NCBI GenBank assembly: GCA_013822915.1
Contig: PNLG01000208.1
Coordinates: 1 to 57,739 of the forward strand
Direction of reading: 5' to 3'
Length of the DNA stretch: 57,739 nt
Source of the DNA: Sphingomonas sp.
GTDB taxonomy: Bacteria; Pseudomonadota; Alphaproteobacteria; Sphingomonadales; Sphingomonadaceae
The translations under genes and the position numbers were made by a program. Under the pieces are notes generated by a model. It saw nothing but the letters and a program-made list of their open reading frames with translations, ran no database searches and was not told the origin of the DNA. This document shows, in pieces, positions 1 through 9,296 of the stretch (position 1 is its first letter; each line of letters opens with the position of its first letter).

Positions 1-1
1 C

Positions 2-982
2 CCGGTTTCGACCTCGCTCGACTGGGCCAAAGCGGCGCTGGGGGAGCGCGCCGACGGAGTCGTCGCGTTTGAGAGTGCGGCCGCGCTTGCTGCTTCGGGG
101 CGCTGCGACGCCGTGATTGTCGCCAGCCCCAACCACACTCACCGCGATACACTGACGCCGCTGTTCGATGCGGGCCTGCACATCCTGTGCGAAAAGCCGC
201 TGGCAACGACGATTGCCGATGCGCGGTGGATCGTCGACCGCGCGGCACAGTCGCCGGGCGTGTTCTGGACCGCGATGGAATATCGCTTCATGCCGCCCGC
301 CGCCGAATTCATCGCCGATGTCCATGGCGGCGCGGTGGGCGCGCTCAAGATGCTGTCGATCCGCGAACACCGCTTCCCGTTTCTGGTGAAAGTGGGTGAC
401 TGGAACCGCTTTGCCGAGAATACCGGCGGCACGATGGTGGAGAAATGTTGCCATTTCTTTGACCTGATGCGGCTGATTACCCGCAGCGAGCCGGTGCGCG
501 TCTATTGTTCGGGCGCGATGGATGTCAACCATCTGGATGAGAATTATGGCGGGCGCCGACCCGATATTATCGACAACAGCTATACCACTGTCGATTTCGC
601 CAATGGCGTGCGCGCAATGCTCGACCTGTCGATGTTTGCCGAAGGCGCTGAAAATCAGGAAGAAATAACTGCGGTCGGCGATATGGCCCGGCTCGACGTG
701 TTCATTCCAGAAGGCGCCATCGTCAGGTCGCCCCGCGTCGGCTTCGGCAATCCAAAACGGGTCAGCCGCCGCGTCGTCGATGTCGATGCAGCAGCGCTGG
801 CGGCGGGCAGCCACCATGGATCGACCTTTTACGAGCATCAGCGCTTCATCGCCGCCGTGCGCGGCGAGAGCGCAGTGGAGGTAACCGCGCATGATGGGAT
901 GATGGCAGTCGCCATCGGGGTCGCCGCCGAGCTGAGCGCGCGCGAGCACCGTGTGGTAACGATGGCGGAGCTTGACCTATAG
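2..982 (+). CDS. Gfo/Idh/MocA-family oxidoreductase, 5' end outside window
   Basis: NAD(P)-dependent sugar or cyclitol dehydrogenase family. The frame is open from base 2, so the true start and most of the N-terminal Rossmann glycine motif lie upstream. Visible are the end of the nucleotide-binding fold (DAVIVASPNHTHRD), the family Glu-Lys-Pro signature (LCEKPLATT), which contributes to the active site, and the C-terminal beta-sheet substrate domain. Typical family members are 330-400 residues, so only a short piece is missing. It sits 89 nt upstream of a TonB receptor on the same strand and near an MFS carrier and a LacI regulator, which suggests carbohydrate or polyol catabolism. Substrate cannot be told from sequence. 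Confidence 0.9.
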   Translation, partial: PVSTSLDWAKAALGERADGVVAFESAAALAASGRCDAVIVASPNHTHRDTLTPLFDAGLHILCEKPLATTIADARWIVDRAAQSPGVFWTAMEYRFMPPAAEFIADVHGGAVGALKMLSIREHRFPFLVKVGDWNRFAENTGGTMVEKCCHFFDLMRLITRSEPVRVYCSGAMDVNHLDENYGGRRPDIIDNSYTTVDFANGVRAMLDLSMFAEGAENQEEITAVGDMARLDVFIPEGAIVRSPRVGFGNPKRVSRRVVDVDAAALAAGSHHGSTFYEHQRFIAAVRGESAVEVTAHDGMMAVAIGVAAELSAREHRVVTMAELDL

Positions 983-1071
983 CGGATAGAAAAGGTTGAC
1001 GGGGCCAAAACCAAACCAATTTGCACCCGGCCAGGCGCAGATTAGATGACGAAAAAATGGGAGGGACTGAA

Positions 1072-3471
1072 ATGATGAAATCCGCATTGATGACGAGCGC
1101 AGCCGCGGTCGCCATAATCCTGTCGGTGCCAGCCGCCGCGCAACAGGCACCGGCCAAACCCGACTCCGCCGAGACCGCCGTTGACCCCAACGCCGCGCCC
1201 GAAGTGATCGTGACCGCGCAAAAGCGCAGCGAACGGTTGCAGGACGTGCCCGTCGCCGTGACCGTGGTGGGCGGCGATGCGCTCGGTTCGCTCAGCAAGG
1301 CCAATTTGGAAGCCGCGCAATATCTGGTGCCGTCGTTCACCGTGCTGAAATCGGGCACCACGCTCAACCAGTCGCTGTTCTTGCGCGGCGTCGGCACTGC
1401 CACTTTCTCGATCGCGGGCGAGCCGTCGGTTTCGACGGTCGTGGACGGTGTGGTCTATAGCCGGTCAGGCGAGGCGTTTAGCGAGCTGGTCGACATCGAC
1501 CAACTCGAAGTATTGCGCGGGCCGCAGGGGACGCTGTTCGGCAAAAACGCTTCTGCTGGCGTGATTTCGATCACGTCGAAGCGACCGACGAGCAAGTTCG
1601 GCGGCTATCTCGAAGCATCCTATTTCACTGACACCGAATATCGCGCGCGCGCCGCCATCAATGTGCCGATCGGCGAAGATATTCGTACCCGCCTGACCGG
1701 ATTTTATTCAAACTATGATGGTAATATCCGCAATGTGACCACCAACACGCTGGTCAACGGATGGGAGCATTATGGCGCGCGGTTTCAGGTGGAGGCCCGC
1801 CCTACATCAACGCTCACATTGTCCTTCATTGCTGATTATTATCAGAACAATGATGATTGCTGCGCCGAAATCATCGCCACGCCGCCGATCAACGGCGTGA
1901 CCGGCCTGCCCACCACCAACTTGTCGACCGCCGCGCTCCCGACACCGCTTGGCGCCAATACCCGCCAGATTGCCCAAAATCTGGTGACGGCGACCGAAGA
2001 GCGCGGCTATGGATTTTCGCTGACGGCGGACCTCGCTCTGGGTCTGTACACGCTGACGTCGATCACGTCGTATCGCGACTGGCGCAACACCGAAATCCGC
2101 GATGGCGACTGGCTCCCGCAATCGTTCATCGGCTTTAACCAGCTTCACGATTTCGGGCCGCAAACCGGCGATACCTTCACGCAGGAACTGCGCCTCGCAT
2201 CACCCGCAAAGCAATTCATCACCTATGTTGTCGGCGCTTTTTATTCGCAGGCGGATTCCGTGCGGACCTTCAGCCGCTTTGTCGAGCGTTGCGCGTCGGC
2301 CGTCACGCCTGCGCCCACGGTGCTCACCCCGTGCACGAGCCCGCTGGCGGCCCCGCGGACCTTCCCGGTCGGCACCGCAACCTTCGGGTCAACGTTCAAG
2401 AATTTTGCCTTGTTTGGCCAAGGCTCGGTCAACATCGCCGAATGGTTCCGCCTGATCGGCGGCATCCGCTATACGCATGATGATTTGAGCGTGTTTCACC
2501 AGCGCGTTTCGAGCAATCTTGACATCAGCGCCGCGACCGGGCTGCCGGTGGGCACAGCCGGCATCAATCCCAATTTCGATCAGGGCGTGTTTGATTCGCC
2601 CGGCATCAACGGCGTTGTCTCGGCCAGCAACGGCATTCCGTTCCGTGCCGCCACCGCCAGCGACAATGTGTCGGGCAAGGTAGGGATTCAGGCCGATCTT
2701 TCAAAGAACAGCACGGGCTATTTCACTTATTCGCGCGGCTATAAGGGCCCGGCGTTCAACGTGTTTTTCAACCTGTCGAAAAACGGCACGAATGTAATCG
2801 CGCCGGAAACGTCGAATGCCTATGAAATCGGGCTCAAGAACTCGCTGTTCAACGGGCGGCTGGTGTTCAACATTGCCGCGTTCCTCGCGCAATATGATAA
2901 TTTTCAGGCGAATAATCCCGACCTGATTGCGGGCGTCGTCGTCACCCGCTTTACCAATGCGGGCCGTGTTTCAACCCGCGGCGTCGAAGTTGACGCAACC
3001 TGGCGGCCGGTACGCGACTTGAATGTCAATGGCGGTTTTGCGTGGACCGACGCGCATGTCGATGCGTTCAACGCGCCGCTTGGCGCAACCGTGATCCCAT
3101 CGGGCACACCGCTTGCCTTTGCACCACGGTTCAAGGGCAATTTGAGCGCTGATTATCGCTGGCGCACTGGCGGTACGATCGACGCGTTTTTCGGCGTGCA
3201 GGGGTCGTATCAAAGCTCGCAATTGTCGCTGTTCGCCGCCGATGCCGTGCAGCGCCGACTGGGCACGATTGGCGCTTATGGCCTGGTCAATCTGTCCGCC
3301 GGGATTGTCGATGCGAAGGATCGGTATCGCATCACGTTCCAGGTGCGCAACGTGGCCGACCAAAGCTTTGCCGCCGCGATTGCCAATGGCGGGCCGGGCG
3401 GCGCGTACCGCTATCAAATCCCGCGCGACGCCGATCGCTATTTCGGGGTGACGGGGCGGTTCAACTTCTAA
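1072..3471 (+). CDS. TonB-dependent outer-membrane receptor
   Basis: A 799-residue outer-membrane active transporter. It has a signal peptide (MMKSALMTSAAAVAIILSVP, cleavage near AAAQQA), then a short linker, then the TonB-box/plug start EVIVTAQKRSERLQDVPVAV, which is typical of the sphingomonad/caulobacter receptor class. The plug motif VLRGPQGTLFGKNASAGVI follows, then a 22-strand beta barrel ending in an aromatic residue (GRFNF). The ATG is preceded by GGGAGGGA 5-12 nt upstream, better than the in-frame TTG at 1021. There is no STN sigma-signalling domain. The neighbouring oxidoreductase, MFS carrier and LacI repressor point to a sugar-type ligand rather than iron, but this is inference. 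Confidence 0.93.
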   Translation: MMKSALMTSAAAVAIILSVPAAAQQAPAKPDSAETAVDPNAAPEVIVTAQKRSERLQDVPVAVTVVGGDALGSLSKANLEAAQYLVPSFTVLKSGTTLNQSLFLRGVGTATFSIAGEPSVSTVVDGVVYSRSGEAFSELVDIDQLEVLRGPQGTLFGKNASAGVISITSKRPTSKFGGYLEASYFTDTEYRARAAINVPIGEDIRTRLTGFYSNYDGNIRNVTTNTLVNGWEHYGARFQVEARPTSTLTLSFIADYYQNNDDCCAEIIATPPINGVTGLPTTNLSTAALPTPLGANTRQIAQNLVTATEERGYGFSLTADLALGLYTLTSITSYRDWRNTEIRDGDWLPQSFIGFNQLHDFGPQTGDTFTQELRLASPAKQFITYVVGAFYSQADSVRTFSRFVERCASAVTPAPTVLTPCTSPLAAPRTFPVGTATFGSTFKNFALFGQGSVNIAEWFRLIGGIRYTHDDLSVFHQRVSSNLDISAATGLPVGTAGINPNFDQGVFDSPGINGVVSASNGIPFRAATASDNVSGKVGIQADLSKNSTGYFTYSRGYKGPAFNVFFNLSKNGTNVIAPETSNAYEIGLKNSLFNGRLVFNIAAFLAQYDNFQANNPDLIAGVVVTRFTNAGRVSTRGVEVDATWRPVRDLNVNGGFAWTDAHVDAFNAPLGATVIPSGTPLAFAPRFKGNLSADYRWRTGGTIDAFFGVQGSYQSSQLSLFAADAVQRRLGTIGAYGLVNLSAGIVDAKDRYRITFQVRNVADQSFAAAIANGGPGGAYRYQIPRDADRYFGVTGRFNF

Positions 3472-3492
3472 ACCTGCGTCAGCCGCAAATCA

Positions 3493-3529
3493 CGGCCCGG
3501 TGGACAACGATCCGCCGGGCCGTTTTTTT
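3493..3529 (+). terminator. Rho-independent terminator of the TonB receptor
   Basis: A 12-bp GC stem (CGGCCCGGTGGA pairing with TCCGCCGGGCCG, one G-T wobble) with a 6-nt loop is followed directly by seven T residues, 21 nt after the receptor stop codon. Confidence 0.92.
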
Positions 3530-3534
3530 GACTG

Positions 3535-3601
3535 GAGTTTGTTCTACTTACGTGGAAGCGGGCTGGTGCCGCACCTGTGTCAGTATAGCTGAAACAAACT
3601 C
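3535..3601. repeat. Inverted repeat between receptor terminator and MFS stop
   Basis: GAGTTTGTT at 3535-3543 is repeated inverted as AACAAACTC at 3593-3601, with 49 nt between. The right arm touches the MFS stop codon. The function is unknown; it could be a processing or terminator-like structure for the minus-strand transcript. Confidence 0.45.
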
Positions 3602-4836
3602 TAGTGCGCAAAGGCGGTGCCGCGCTCAGATTCGTCCACCGGCACAATCACTGGCACGAGCATTTGGATAAAGCCCAGCGCCAGCAAATACGATCCCGAA
3701 CAAATCGCCAGCAATGGGCCATAGCCCCAGCCGTTGGCGATCGAAACGGCCGCGAGCTGAATCAGCACGATCGACCACATATTGCCGCAAAACGCCGCCA
3801 TCCCGATTGCGGAACCCACCACGCGGGCCGGAAACACATCGGTCGCAAAGCCGAACAGGTTCGTCGAAAAGCCCTGATGCGCGAACAGGCCAAGGCCGAG
3901 CAACAGCGCTGCACTCCAAGGGCTCGACACCACCAGCACCAGGCTGACCGGCAAGATCAAAAGGGCGTAGATCAGCAGCGTCACTTTGCGCGCGCGGTCA
4001 ACACTCCACCCCATCGCCATCAACCGGGTCGGCAACCAGCCGCCGGTCAGCGCGCCTGCTGCTGCAAACACATAAACCAGCGCGACCGGCAGCCCGACGG
4101 TCCCTTGCGGCAAGCCGAACAGGCGGTGGAACAGATCGGGCAGCCAGCTCAACATGAAGAACCACACCTGATCCGACAGCACTTTGGCAATTGCGAGCGC
4201 GAGCACTTTGCGATCGCGCAGCAAGCTGCTCCAGGCGATTGGCGTGGGCTCCGGCCCGTCGGTAGCGACCGGCTGCACCCGGATCGCGAACCAGACCGCC
4301 ACCCAAACGAGACCCAGCCCGCCCGCGATCAGGAACGCGGCCTTCCACCCCAGCACAATCGCAAGCGCCGGGATAACCAGCGGGGTGACGATCGCGCCGA
4401 TATTGGGCGCGGTATTGCCCACCCCCAGCGCGATCGAGCGTTCCTCCTGCCGGAAATAGGTCGCCGCCGATTTGACCGCGGCCGGCGTCCCGATCGATTC
4501 AGCCGCCCCCAGCACGACCCGCGCAATCACAAAGCCCAGCACGCCGGTGGCAAAGGCATGCGCCATGCCCGCAATGCTCCACACCGCGACCCCAATCGCA
4601 AAGCCCAGCCGCAGCCCCACCCGGTCAATGAACCAGCCGGTGCCCAAAAACGCGACGGCGGCCGAAAACTGGAACGCCGACACCATGTTGGCATAGTCCT
4701 GATTGGACCACTGAAACTCCGCCTCCAGCGTGGGTTTGAGCAGCGCCAGAATCTGCCGGTCGACATAGTTCAGCATGATCGCGAAAAACACCATCGCGAC
4801 AATTGCCCAACGCGTTGCGCCCCCGGTTTTGCTCAC
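3601..4836 (-). CDS. MFS transporter, hexuronate/ExuT-like (ACS family)
   Basis: Inner-membrane proton- or cation-coupled carrier of 411 residues with 12 predicted hydrophobic segments. The N-terminus (RWAIVAMVFFAIMLNYVDRQ, then LKPTLEAEF.WSNQDYA) matches the anion:cation symporter branch that takes up hexuronates and related sugar acids. The chosen start is GTG 4836 because GGGAGAGGG lies 3-4 nt upstream. An ATG 42 nt further upstream (4878) would add a hydrophilic leader and would overlap a palindromic operator candidate. It is divergent from the YeiH-like gene and lies between the TonB receptor and the LacI gene. Uptake of the receptor's ligand across the inner membrane is a reasonable inference. 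Confidence 0.88.
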   Translation of the reverse strand: MSKTGGATRWAIVAMVFFAIMLNYVDRQILALLKPTLEAEFQWSNQDYANMVSAFQFSAAVAFLGTGWFIDRVGLRLGFAIGVAVWSIAGMAHAFATGVLGFVIARVVLGAAESIGTPAAVKSAATYFRQEERSIALGVGNTAPNIGAIVTPLVIPALAIVLGWKAAFLIAGGLGLVWVAVWFAIRVQPVATDGPEPTPIAWSSLLRDRKVLALAIAKVLSDQVWFFMLSWLPDLFHRLFGLPQGTVGLPVALVYVFAAAGALTGGWLPTRLMAMGWSVDRARKVTLLIYALLILPVSLVLVVSSPWSAALLLGLGLFAHQGFSTNLFGFATDVFPARVVGSAIGMAAFCGNMWSIVLIQLAAVSIANGWGYGPLLAICSGSYLLALGFIQMLVPVIVPVDESERGTAFAH

Positions 4837-4863
4837 GTCCCTCTCCCCGCCCACAATTTTTCC

Positions 4864-4919
4864 CGATAACGTTGTCATATCGGTGCCGAGAGCGCTAGTC
4901 CGGCATCGCAATTCCGATA
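4864..4919. promoter_or_regulatory. Candidate LacI-type operator region between MFS and YeiH genes
   Basis: The divergent gap holds a near-perfect 12-bp palindrome GATAACGTTGTC (4865-4876, one mismatched pair), with the central CG step usual for LacI-family operators. Beside it is a nested inverted repeat: TATCGG 4878-4883 with CCGATA 4914-4919, and TGCCG 4884-4888 with CGGCA 4901-4905, enclosing AGCGCT. A LacI regulator is encoded 1.1 kb away. The pairing of site and regulator is inference. Confidence 0.45.
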
Positions 4920-4931
4920 CAAAGGGGGCAA

Positions 4932-5987
4932 ATGGAGCCGATGCAAGCAAAACCCCGTCCGCTGCCAATGGCGGCCGATCTCTATGGCGATATCGAACCA
5001 AGCCCGAAAGCATCATGGCGTGGCTATATGCCTGGTCTGCTGGTGGTTGGCGCGGGCACGCTGGCGGCGGGATTCATCTCGGACCATTATGGCGCGCCGC
5101 TCACGCTGATGGCGCTGCTGATCGGCCTCGCGCTCAATTTTCTGAGCGATGACGCAAGGTTGAACGCAGGGCTGGGGCTGGCATCGCGGTCGTTGTTGCG
5201 GTGGGGGATTGTGCTGATCGGGGTGCGGGTCACCTTTGGCCAGATCGCCGCCCTTGGCCCGGTCGCGTTGGCCGCGATTGTGAGTATCGTCGCGCTGGTG
5301 ATCGCGGTCGGCGTGCTGGCGGCGCGGCGGCTGGGGTTTAGCGATGCCTTTGGCGTGCTGGCGGGCGGCGCCGTTGCCATCTGCGGCGCGTCAGCGGCGC
5401 TGGCGCTCGCGACGACGCTTGGCGAGCGGCGGATCAATCAGGGGCAGTTGACGCTGGTGCTGGTGGGCATTTCGGCGATGAGCGCGGCGGCGCTCGTCCT
5501 CTACCCCATCCTTGCGCACATGCTGGCGCTCAGCGATCTGAAGGCCGGGTTCATGCTCGGCGCGGCGATCCATGATGTGGCGCAGACGCTGGGCGCGGGC
5601 TATGCCTATTCGCCGGGCGCAGGCGAGATTGCAGCGATCGTGAAGCTGACGCGCGTGGCGTTGCTGGCGCCGGTGCTCGCCGTCGTGGCCCTGTTTTTCC
5701 GGCCCGACGGCACCGGCGCCAAGCGGCAGGGGGTGCCGTGGTTCGTAATCGGCTTTTTCGCGCTGGCCGGGGTCAATTCGCTCGGCGTAATCCCGGTGGT
5801 GGTGGCAGGCGTTGCCGAACAGCTCGCGACCGCCATGCTCGCCTGCGCGGTCACCGCAACCGCGATCCGATCGCCAATGCGGCAATTGACCGCGGGCGGG
5901 CCACAGCCGCTGCTGGTGATTTTGGCCGCAACGGTCGTGGCGCTCGCGCTGGCGACGAGCGGTGGTGTGTTCCTGATCGCGGGTTAG
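4932..5987 (+). CDS. YeiH/UPF0324-family putative sulfate exporter
   Basis: A 351-residue polytopic inner-membrane protein with about ten hydrophobic segments. It carries the family's internal hallmarks GGAVAICGASAALALA and GAAIHDVAQTLGAGYAYS. Family members such as E. coli YeiH are annotated as putative sulfate or anion exporters, with little direct biochemistry. The ATG has AGGGGGC just upstream. Its stop codon overlaps the stop of the convergent LacI gene by 4 nt. Whether it belongs to the sugar-uptake group or only shares the divergent promoter is not evident. Confidence 0.85.
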   Translation: MEPMQAKPRPLPMAADLYGDIEPSPKASWRGYMPGLLVVGAGTLAAGFISDHYGAPLTLMALLIGLALNFLSDDARLNAGLGLASRSLLRWGIVLIGVRVTFGQIAALGPVALAAIVSIVALVIAVGVLAARRLGFSDAFGVLAGGAVAICGASAALALATTLGERRINQGQLTLVLVGISAMSAAALVLYPILAHMLALSDLKAGFMLGAAIHDVAQTLGAGYAYSPGAGEIAAIVKLTRVALLAPVLAVVALFFRPDGTGAKRQGVPWFVIGFFALAGVNSLGVIPVVVAGVAEQLATAMLACAVTATAIRSPMRQLTAGGPQPLLVILAATVVALALATSGGVFLIAG

Positions 5988-6997
5988 GCGCGCGGCACTG
6001 CGGTCGACCCGCGCACCATCAGCTCGAACCCCAGCTCGCGCTGCTGCACCCCGTCCCCGGCATCAGCGGCGAGGAGCAGGTCGGCCGCCTGATACGCGAT
6101 GCGCCGCGTCGGCTGGCGGATCGTGGTCAGCGGCGGCCAAACCATGGTGGCGATCGGTGTATCATCAAACCCGGCAATCGACAGCGCCTCGGGCACTTTC
6201 ACCCCGCGCTGATGCGCAACCGACAGCGCGCCCGCCGCCATCTCGTCGTTCGCGGCGAAGATCGCACTCGGCGGATCGGCAAGCGCGAGCAGCGCAGCAG
6301 CACCTGCCGCGCCCGAGGCAAAGCCGTAATCGCCCGGCTGGATCAGCGCATCGTCGACCGGGACATTCGCTGCCGTCAGCGCATCGCAATACCCGGCTAA
6401 CCGCTGCGCGCTGGTTGCAAAGCCGGGGTCGCCCGCGATAAAGCCGATCCGGCGATGGCCCAGCCCGATCAGATAGCGGGTCATATCATACGCGGCGCGG
6501 CGATTGTCGATGAAAGTCGATGGGCCTTGCTGCGCATCCTGTCCGGGCGACACGCGCACAAACGGCACGGCCCGCGCCGCGAGCAGCGCCAGCACCGCCG
6601 GATCATCGGACGCAGGCGGGGTCAGGATCAACCCGTCAATCTGGGTCGAATCGATCAGGCTTTCGATATCGGCCAGCAACCGCTGCGATTGGCGGTCATA
6701 GGGCTGGGCAATCATCCGAACCCCCGCTTCCTCGCACCGGTCGCGAATGCCCGATTGCATTTCATACACATAATAGGGCGAAGGATTGTCGCAGATGAGC
6801 GCGATCTGGAACGATCGCCGCCCCGCCAGCGCTCGCGCCGCACTACTGGGTCGAAAGTGCAACCGCTCGACCACGGCTGCAACCCGCGCGCGGGTTTCGG
6901 CGCCCACATATTTCTCATCGTTGAGCACGCGCGACACGGTCTTGATCGACACACCGGCTTCGCGAGAGACGTCCTTGATCGTTACCCGCAACGACAC
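5984..6997 (-). CDS. LacI-family transcriptional regulator
   Basis: A 337-residue repressor. The N-terminal helix-turn-helix and hinge (TIKDVSREAGVSIKTVSRVL, then ETRARV..VVERLHFRPSSAARALAGRRS) are followed by a periplasmic-binding-protein-like ligand domain ending in SIAGFDDTPIATMVWPPLTTIRQP. Start choice is uncertain: GTG 6997 is used here, but TTG 6991 is 7 nt after AAAGGA and may be the real start; the open frame continues far upstream only because of antisense reading through the PBP gene. Position beside the receptor/MFS genes suggests local control of sugar uptake, with the inducer probably that sugar or its intermediate. Confidence 0.92.
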   Translation of the reverse strand: MSLRVTIKDVSREAGVSIKTVSRVLNDEKYVGAETRARVAAVVERLHFRPSSAARALAGRRSFQIALICDNPSPYYVYEMQSGIRDRCEEAGVRMIAQPYDRQSQRLLADIESLIDSTQIDGLILTPPASDDPAVLALLAARAVPFVRVSPGQDAQQGPSTFIDNRRAAYDMTRYLIGLGHRRIGFIAGDPGFATSAQRLAGYCDALTAANVPVDDALIQPGDYGFASGAAGAAALLALADPPSAIFAANDEMAAGALSVAHQRGVKVPEALSIAGFDDTPIATMVWPPLTTIRQPTRRIAYQAADLLLAADAGDGVQQRELGFELMVRGSTAVPRA

Positions 6998-7126
6998 ATC
7001 CTTTGGTGGCACTTCTGCGCGCTCGGTTTGCCGGATGGTTGCCGCACCGTCCAGCGGTTTGCGCGGGCGTGATGTAGTGACATAATACAGTTGGCGGAGC
7101 CTCCGCCCTGCGATAGGATGCCGCCA

Positions 7127-9244
7127 ATGCGCACTGGCTTTTTCGATCTGCATCCGCACCGGGCGCCGCTGGGCGATGCGCCGCTTGAGCTGGTTGATGG
7201 CTTGCTCCCGCCGACGCACGGGTTCGGTGACGATGACGATCACCCGCCCGCCGATGCGGCGCACACCGACGAAGCGGGCCCGCGCAAACCGGGCCGCTGG
7301 CGGTCGCGGCTGCGCTGGACGGTGCGCGGGGTGGCGGCGCTGATCCTGTTGTTTTTTGTGGCGGTGGGCTGGCTTGCGATCACTGCACCCCTGTCGAAAT
7401 CGCTGGAGCCGATTGCCCCGCCCAGCATTACCCTGCTCGCCAGCAACGGCGCCCCGATCGCCCGGCGCGGGGCGATCATCGGCAAGCCGGTCGCGGCGAC
7501 CGAGTTGCCCGATCATGTCGTGCAGGCGTTTATCGCGATCGAGGATCGCCGCTTTTACCAGCATTGGGGCGTTGACCCATGGGGCATCGCGCGCGCGGTG
7601 GCGAGCAACATTGCGGCGGGCGGGCTGCGCCAGGGCGGGAGCACGATCACTCAGCAGCTTGCGAAGAACGCTTTCCTCGATTCCGACCGCACTGCGGCGC
7701 GCAAGCTGCGCGAAGTGATGATCGCGTTCTGGCTGGAGACATGGCTGACCAAGGACGAGATCCTGTCGCGCTACCTCTCCAACGTTTATTTCGGCGACAA
7801 TGTTTACGGGCTGGATGCGGCGGCAAAACATTATTTCAGCACCACGCCGGCCCGGCTGAGCTTGGCGCAGGCGGCGATGCTCGCCGGGCTGGTCAAGGCG
7901 CCGTCGCGGCTCGCGCCGACGGGCAATCTGGCGGGCGCACGCGCGCGACAAAAGCTGGTGGTGGGCGCAATGCGCGATCACGGGTTCCTGTCGGCGGATG
8001 CCGCCGCCGCTGTGCGTCCCGCGCGGCTGCGGGTGGACCGGATCGCCCTGCTCCCCAATGGTTCCTATTTCGCCGATTGGGTGTTGCCCGCCGCGCGCGA
8101 CCGGACCGGCGCAATCACGACCGAGCAGCGCGTGATGACCACGCTCGACGCGCGACTGCAACGCGCGGCCGAGGGTGCGGTGCGACGCGCGGGGTTGAAA
8201 AAGGCGCAAGTGGCGATCGTCGCGATGCGCCCCGATGGCCGGGTCGTCGCGATGGTCGGCGGCAAATCCTATGGCGACAGCCCGTTCAACCGCGCGACGC
8301 AAGCCCGGCGTCAGGCGGGCTCTGCGTTCAAGCTGTTCGTCTATCTCGCGGCACTGCGCGCCGGGATGACCCCGGACTCGATCGTGTCCGACGAACCGGT
8401 CACGATCGCCAATTGGGCGCCCAAGAATAATGACGGTCGATATCTGGGCAACATCACGCTGCGCGAAGCATTTGCGCGGTCGTCAAACGTCGTCGCTGCA
8501 CGCCTGACGCAGCAGCACGGTGTCGCGCAAGTGATACGTGCGGCGCGCGATCTGGGGATTTCAACGCCGATCCCCGATGAGGCGACGATCGCGCTGGGCA
8601 CTGCCAACACCTCGCTCCTTGAACTGACCGCTGCCTATGCCGCGATCGCTGCGGGCAGCTATCCGGTGCGCCCGCACGGGCTGGACGAGGTTGGCGAGCG
8701 CAGTTGGCTTGAGTATCTGGGCACCCGCTCGCGCCGATTGAGCGGCACCACTCAGGCGCAGCTCATGGACCTGCTCAGCGCGTCGATCAACGACGGCACC
8801 GGGCGGCAGGCGGCGCTCGCCATCGACAGTTTCGGCAAAACGGGCACCAGCCAGGACAATCGCGACGCGCTGTTCATCGGCTTTGCCCGCAATCTGGTGG
8901 TGGGGGTGTGGGTCGGCAATGACGATAACTCGCCCAATGCCGGGCTGTCGGGTGGCGGGGTGCCCGCGCGAATCTGGCGCGACTTCATGGGGAGTGCCTT
9001 GGGCGTCGGCGCGAAGGAACGCCCGCCCGTCATCACCGAACCCGAACCCGCCGAACTGCCCGATGCGGTGGAGGGCGTGATCGACAACAGCCTTGACGGG
9101 ATCGAGGGTGAGCTGAGCGGCTTTGGCCTCAACCTAAAAATCGGGCGCGACGGCACCATCGACCTGAAGCCCGCGCCCGGCGACCGCCCGCGCAATCGCC
9201 GCCGCCCCGACGACCGCATCCCCCCCGACGAAGAACCGCAATAA
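7127..9244 (+). CDS. Class A penicillin-binding protein (PBP1 family)
   Basis: Bifunctional peptidoglycan synthase of 705 residues at the inner membrane. It has an acidic cytoplasmic tail, one membrane anchor at about 66-88, and a GT51 glycosyltransferase with catalytic Glu in AIEDRRFYQHWG (E139) and QGGSTITQQLAKN. The transpeptidase domain has SxxK (SAFK, S399), SSN (S452) and KTGTS (K571). An acidic/basic proline-rich tail follows. Start: ATG 7127 lies 9 nt after AGGA; ATG 7118 is the alternative. All catalytic motifs of both domains are intact. The upstream gap shared with lacI has a small 6-bp hairpin (7093-7107). Confidence 0.95.
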   Translation: MRTGFFDLHPHRAPLGDAPLELVDGLLPPTHGFGDDDDHPPADAAHTDEAGPRKPGRWRSRLRWTVRGVAALILLFFVAVGWLAITAPLSKSLEPIAPPSITLLASNGAPIARRGAIIGKPVAATELPDHVVQAFIAIEDRRFYQHWGVDPWGIARAVASNIAAGGLRQGGSTITQQLAKNAFLDSDRTAARKLREVMIAFWLETWLTKDEILSRYLSNVYFGDNVYGLDAAAKHYFSTTPARLSLAQAAMLAGLVKAPSRLAPTGNLAGARARQKLVVGAMRDHGFLSADAAAAVRPARLRVDRIALLPNGSYFADWVLPAARDRTGAITTEQRVMTTLDARLQRAAEGAVRRAGLKKAQVAIVAMRPDGRVVAMVGGKSYGDSPFNRATQARRQAGSAFKLFVYLAALRAGMTPDSIVSDEPVTIANWAPKNNDGRYLGNITLREAFARSSNVVAARLTQQHGVAQVIRAARDLGISTPIPDEATIALGTANTSLLELTAAYAAIAAGSYPVRPHGLDEVGERSWLEYLGTRSRRLSGTTQAQLMDLLSASINDGTGRQAALAIDSFGKTGTSQDNRDALFIGFARNLVVGVWVGNDDNSPNAGLSGGGVPARIWRDFMGSALGVGAKERPPVITEPEPAELPDAVEGVIDNSLDGIEGELSGFGLNLKIGRDGTIDLKPAPGDRPRNRRRPDDRIPPDEEPQ

Positions 9245-9296
9245 CCAGCCAAAGGCCCGGTTGACGCCGCCCGTGCTGGCCCGCATGGGGCGGTCC

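Noticed and set aside
996..1024. Promoter TTGACG-17 nt-ATTTGC before the TonB receptor
   Set aside because: The -35 is good but the -10 is poor; the signal is too weak to list without transcript data.
3604..4869. 421-codon frame opposite the MFS gene
   Set aside because: Arg/Gln/His-rich antisense product with no hydrophobic core or domain; the MFS frame explains the region.
4888..4900. GAGAGCGCTAGTC as a second LacI operator
   Set aside because: Only the central AGCGCT is palindromic; the flanks do not pair, so it is kept only as part of the nested repeat region.
6998..8302. N-terminal extension of the LacI frame by more than 430 codons
   Set aside because: The extra part is the antisense of the penicillin-binding protein gene and has no protein-like features; the HTH of LacI begins right after the chosen start.
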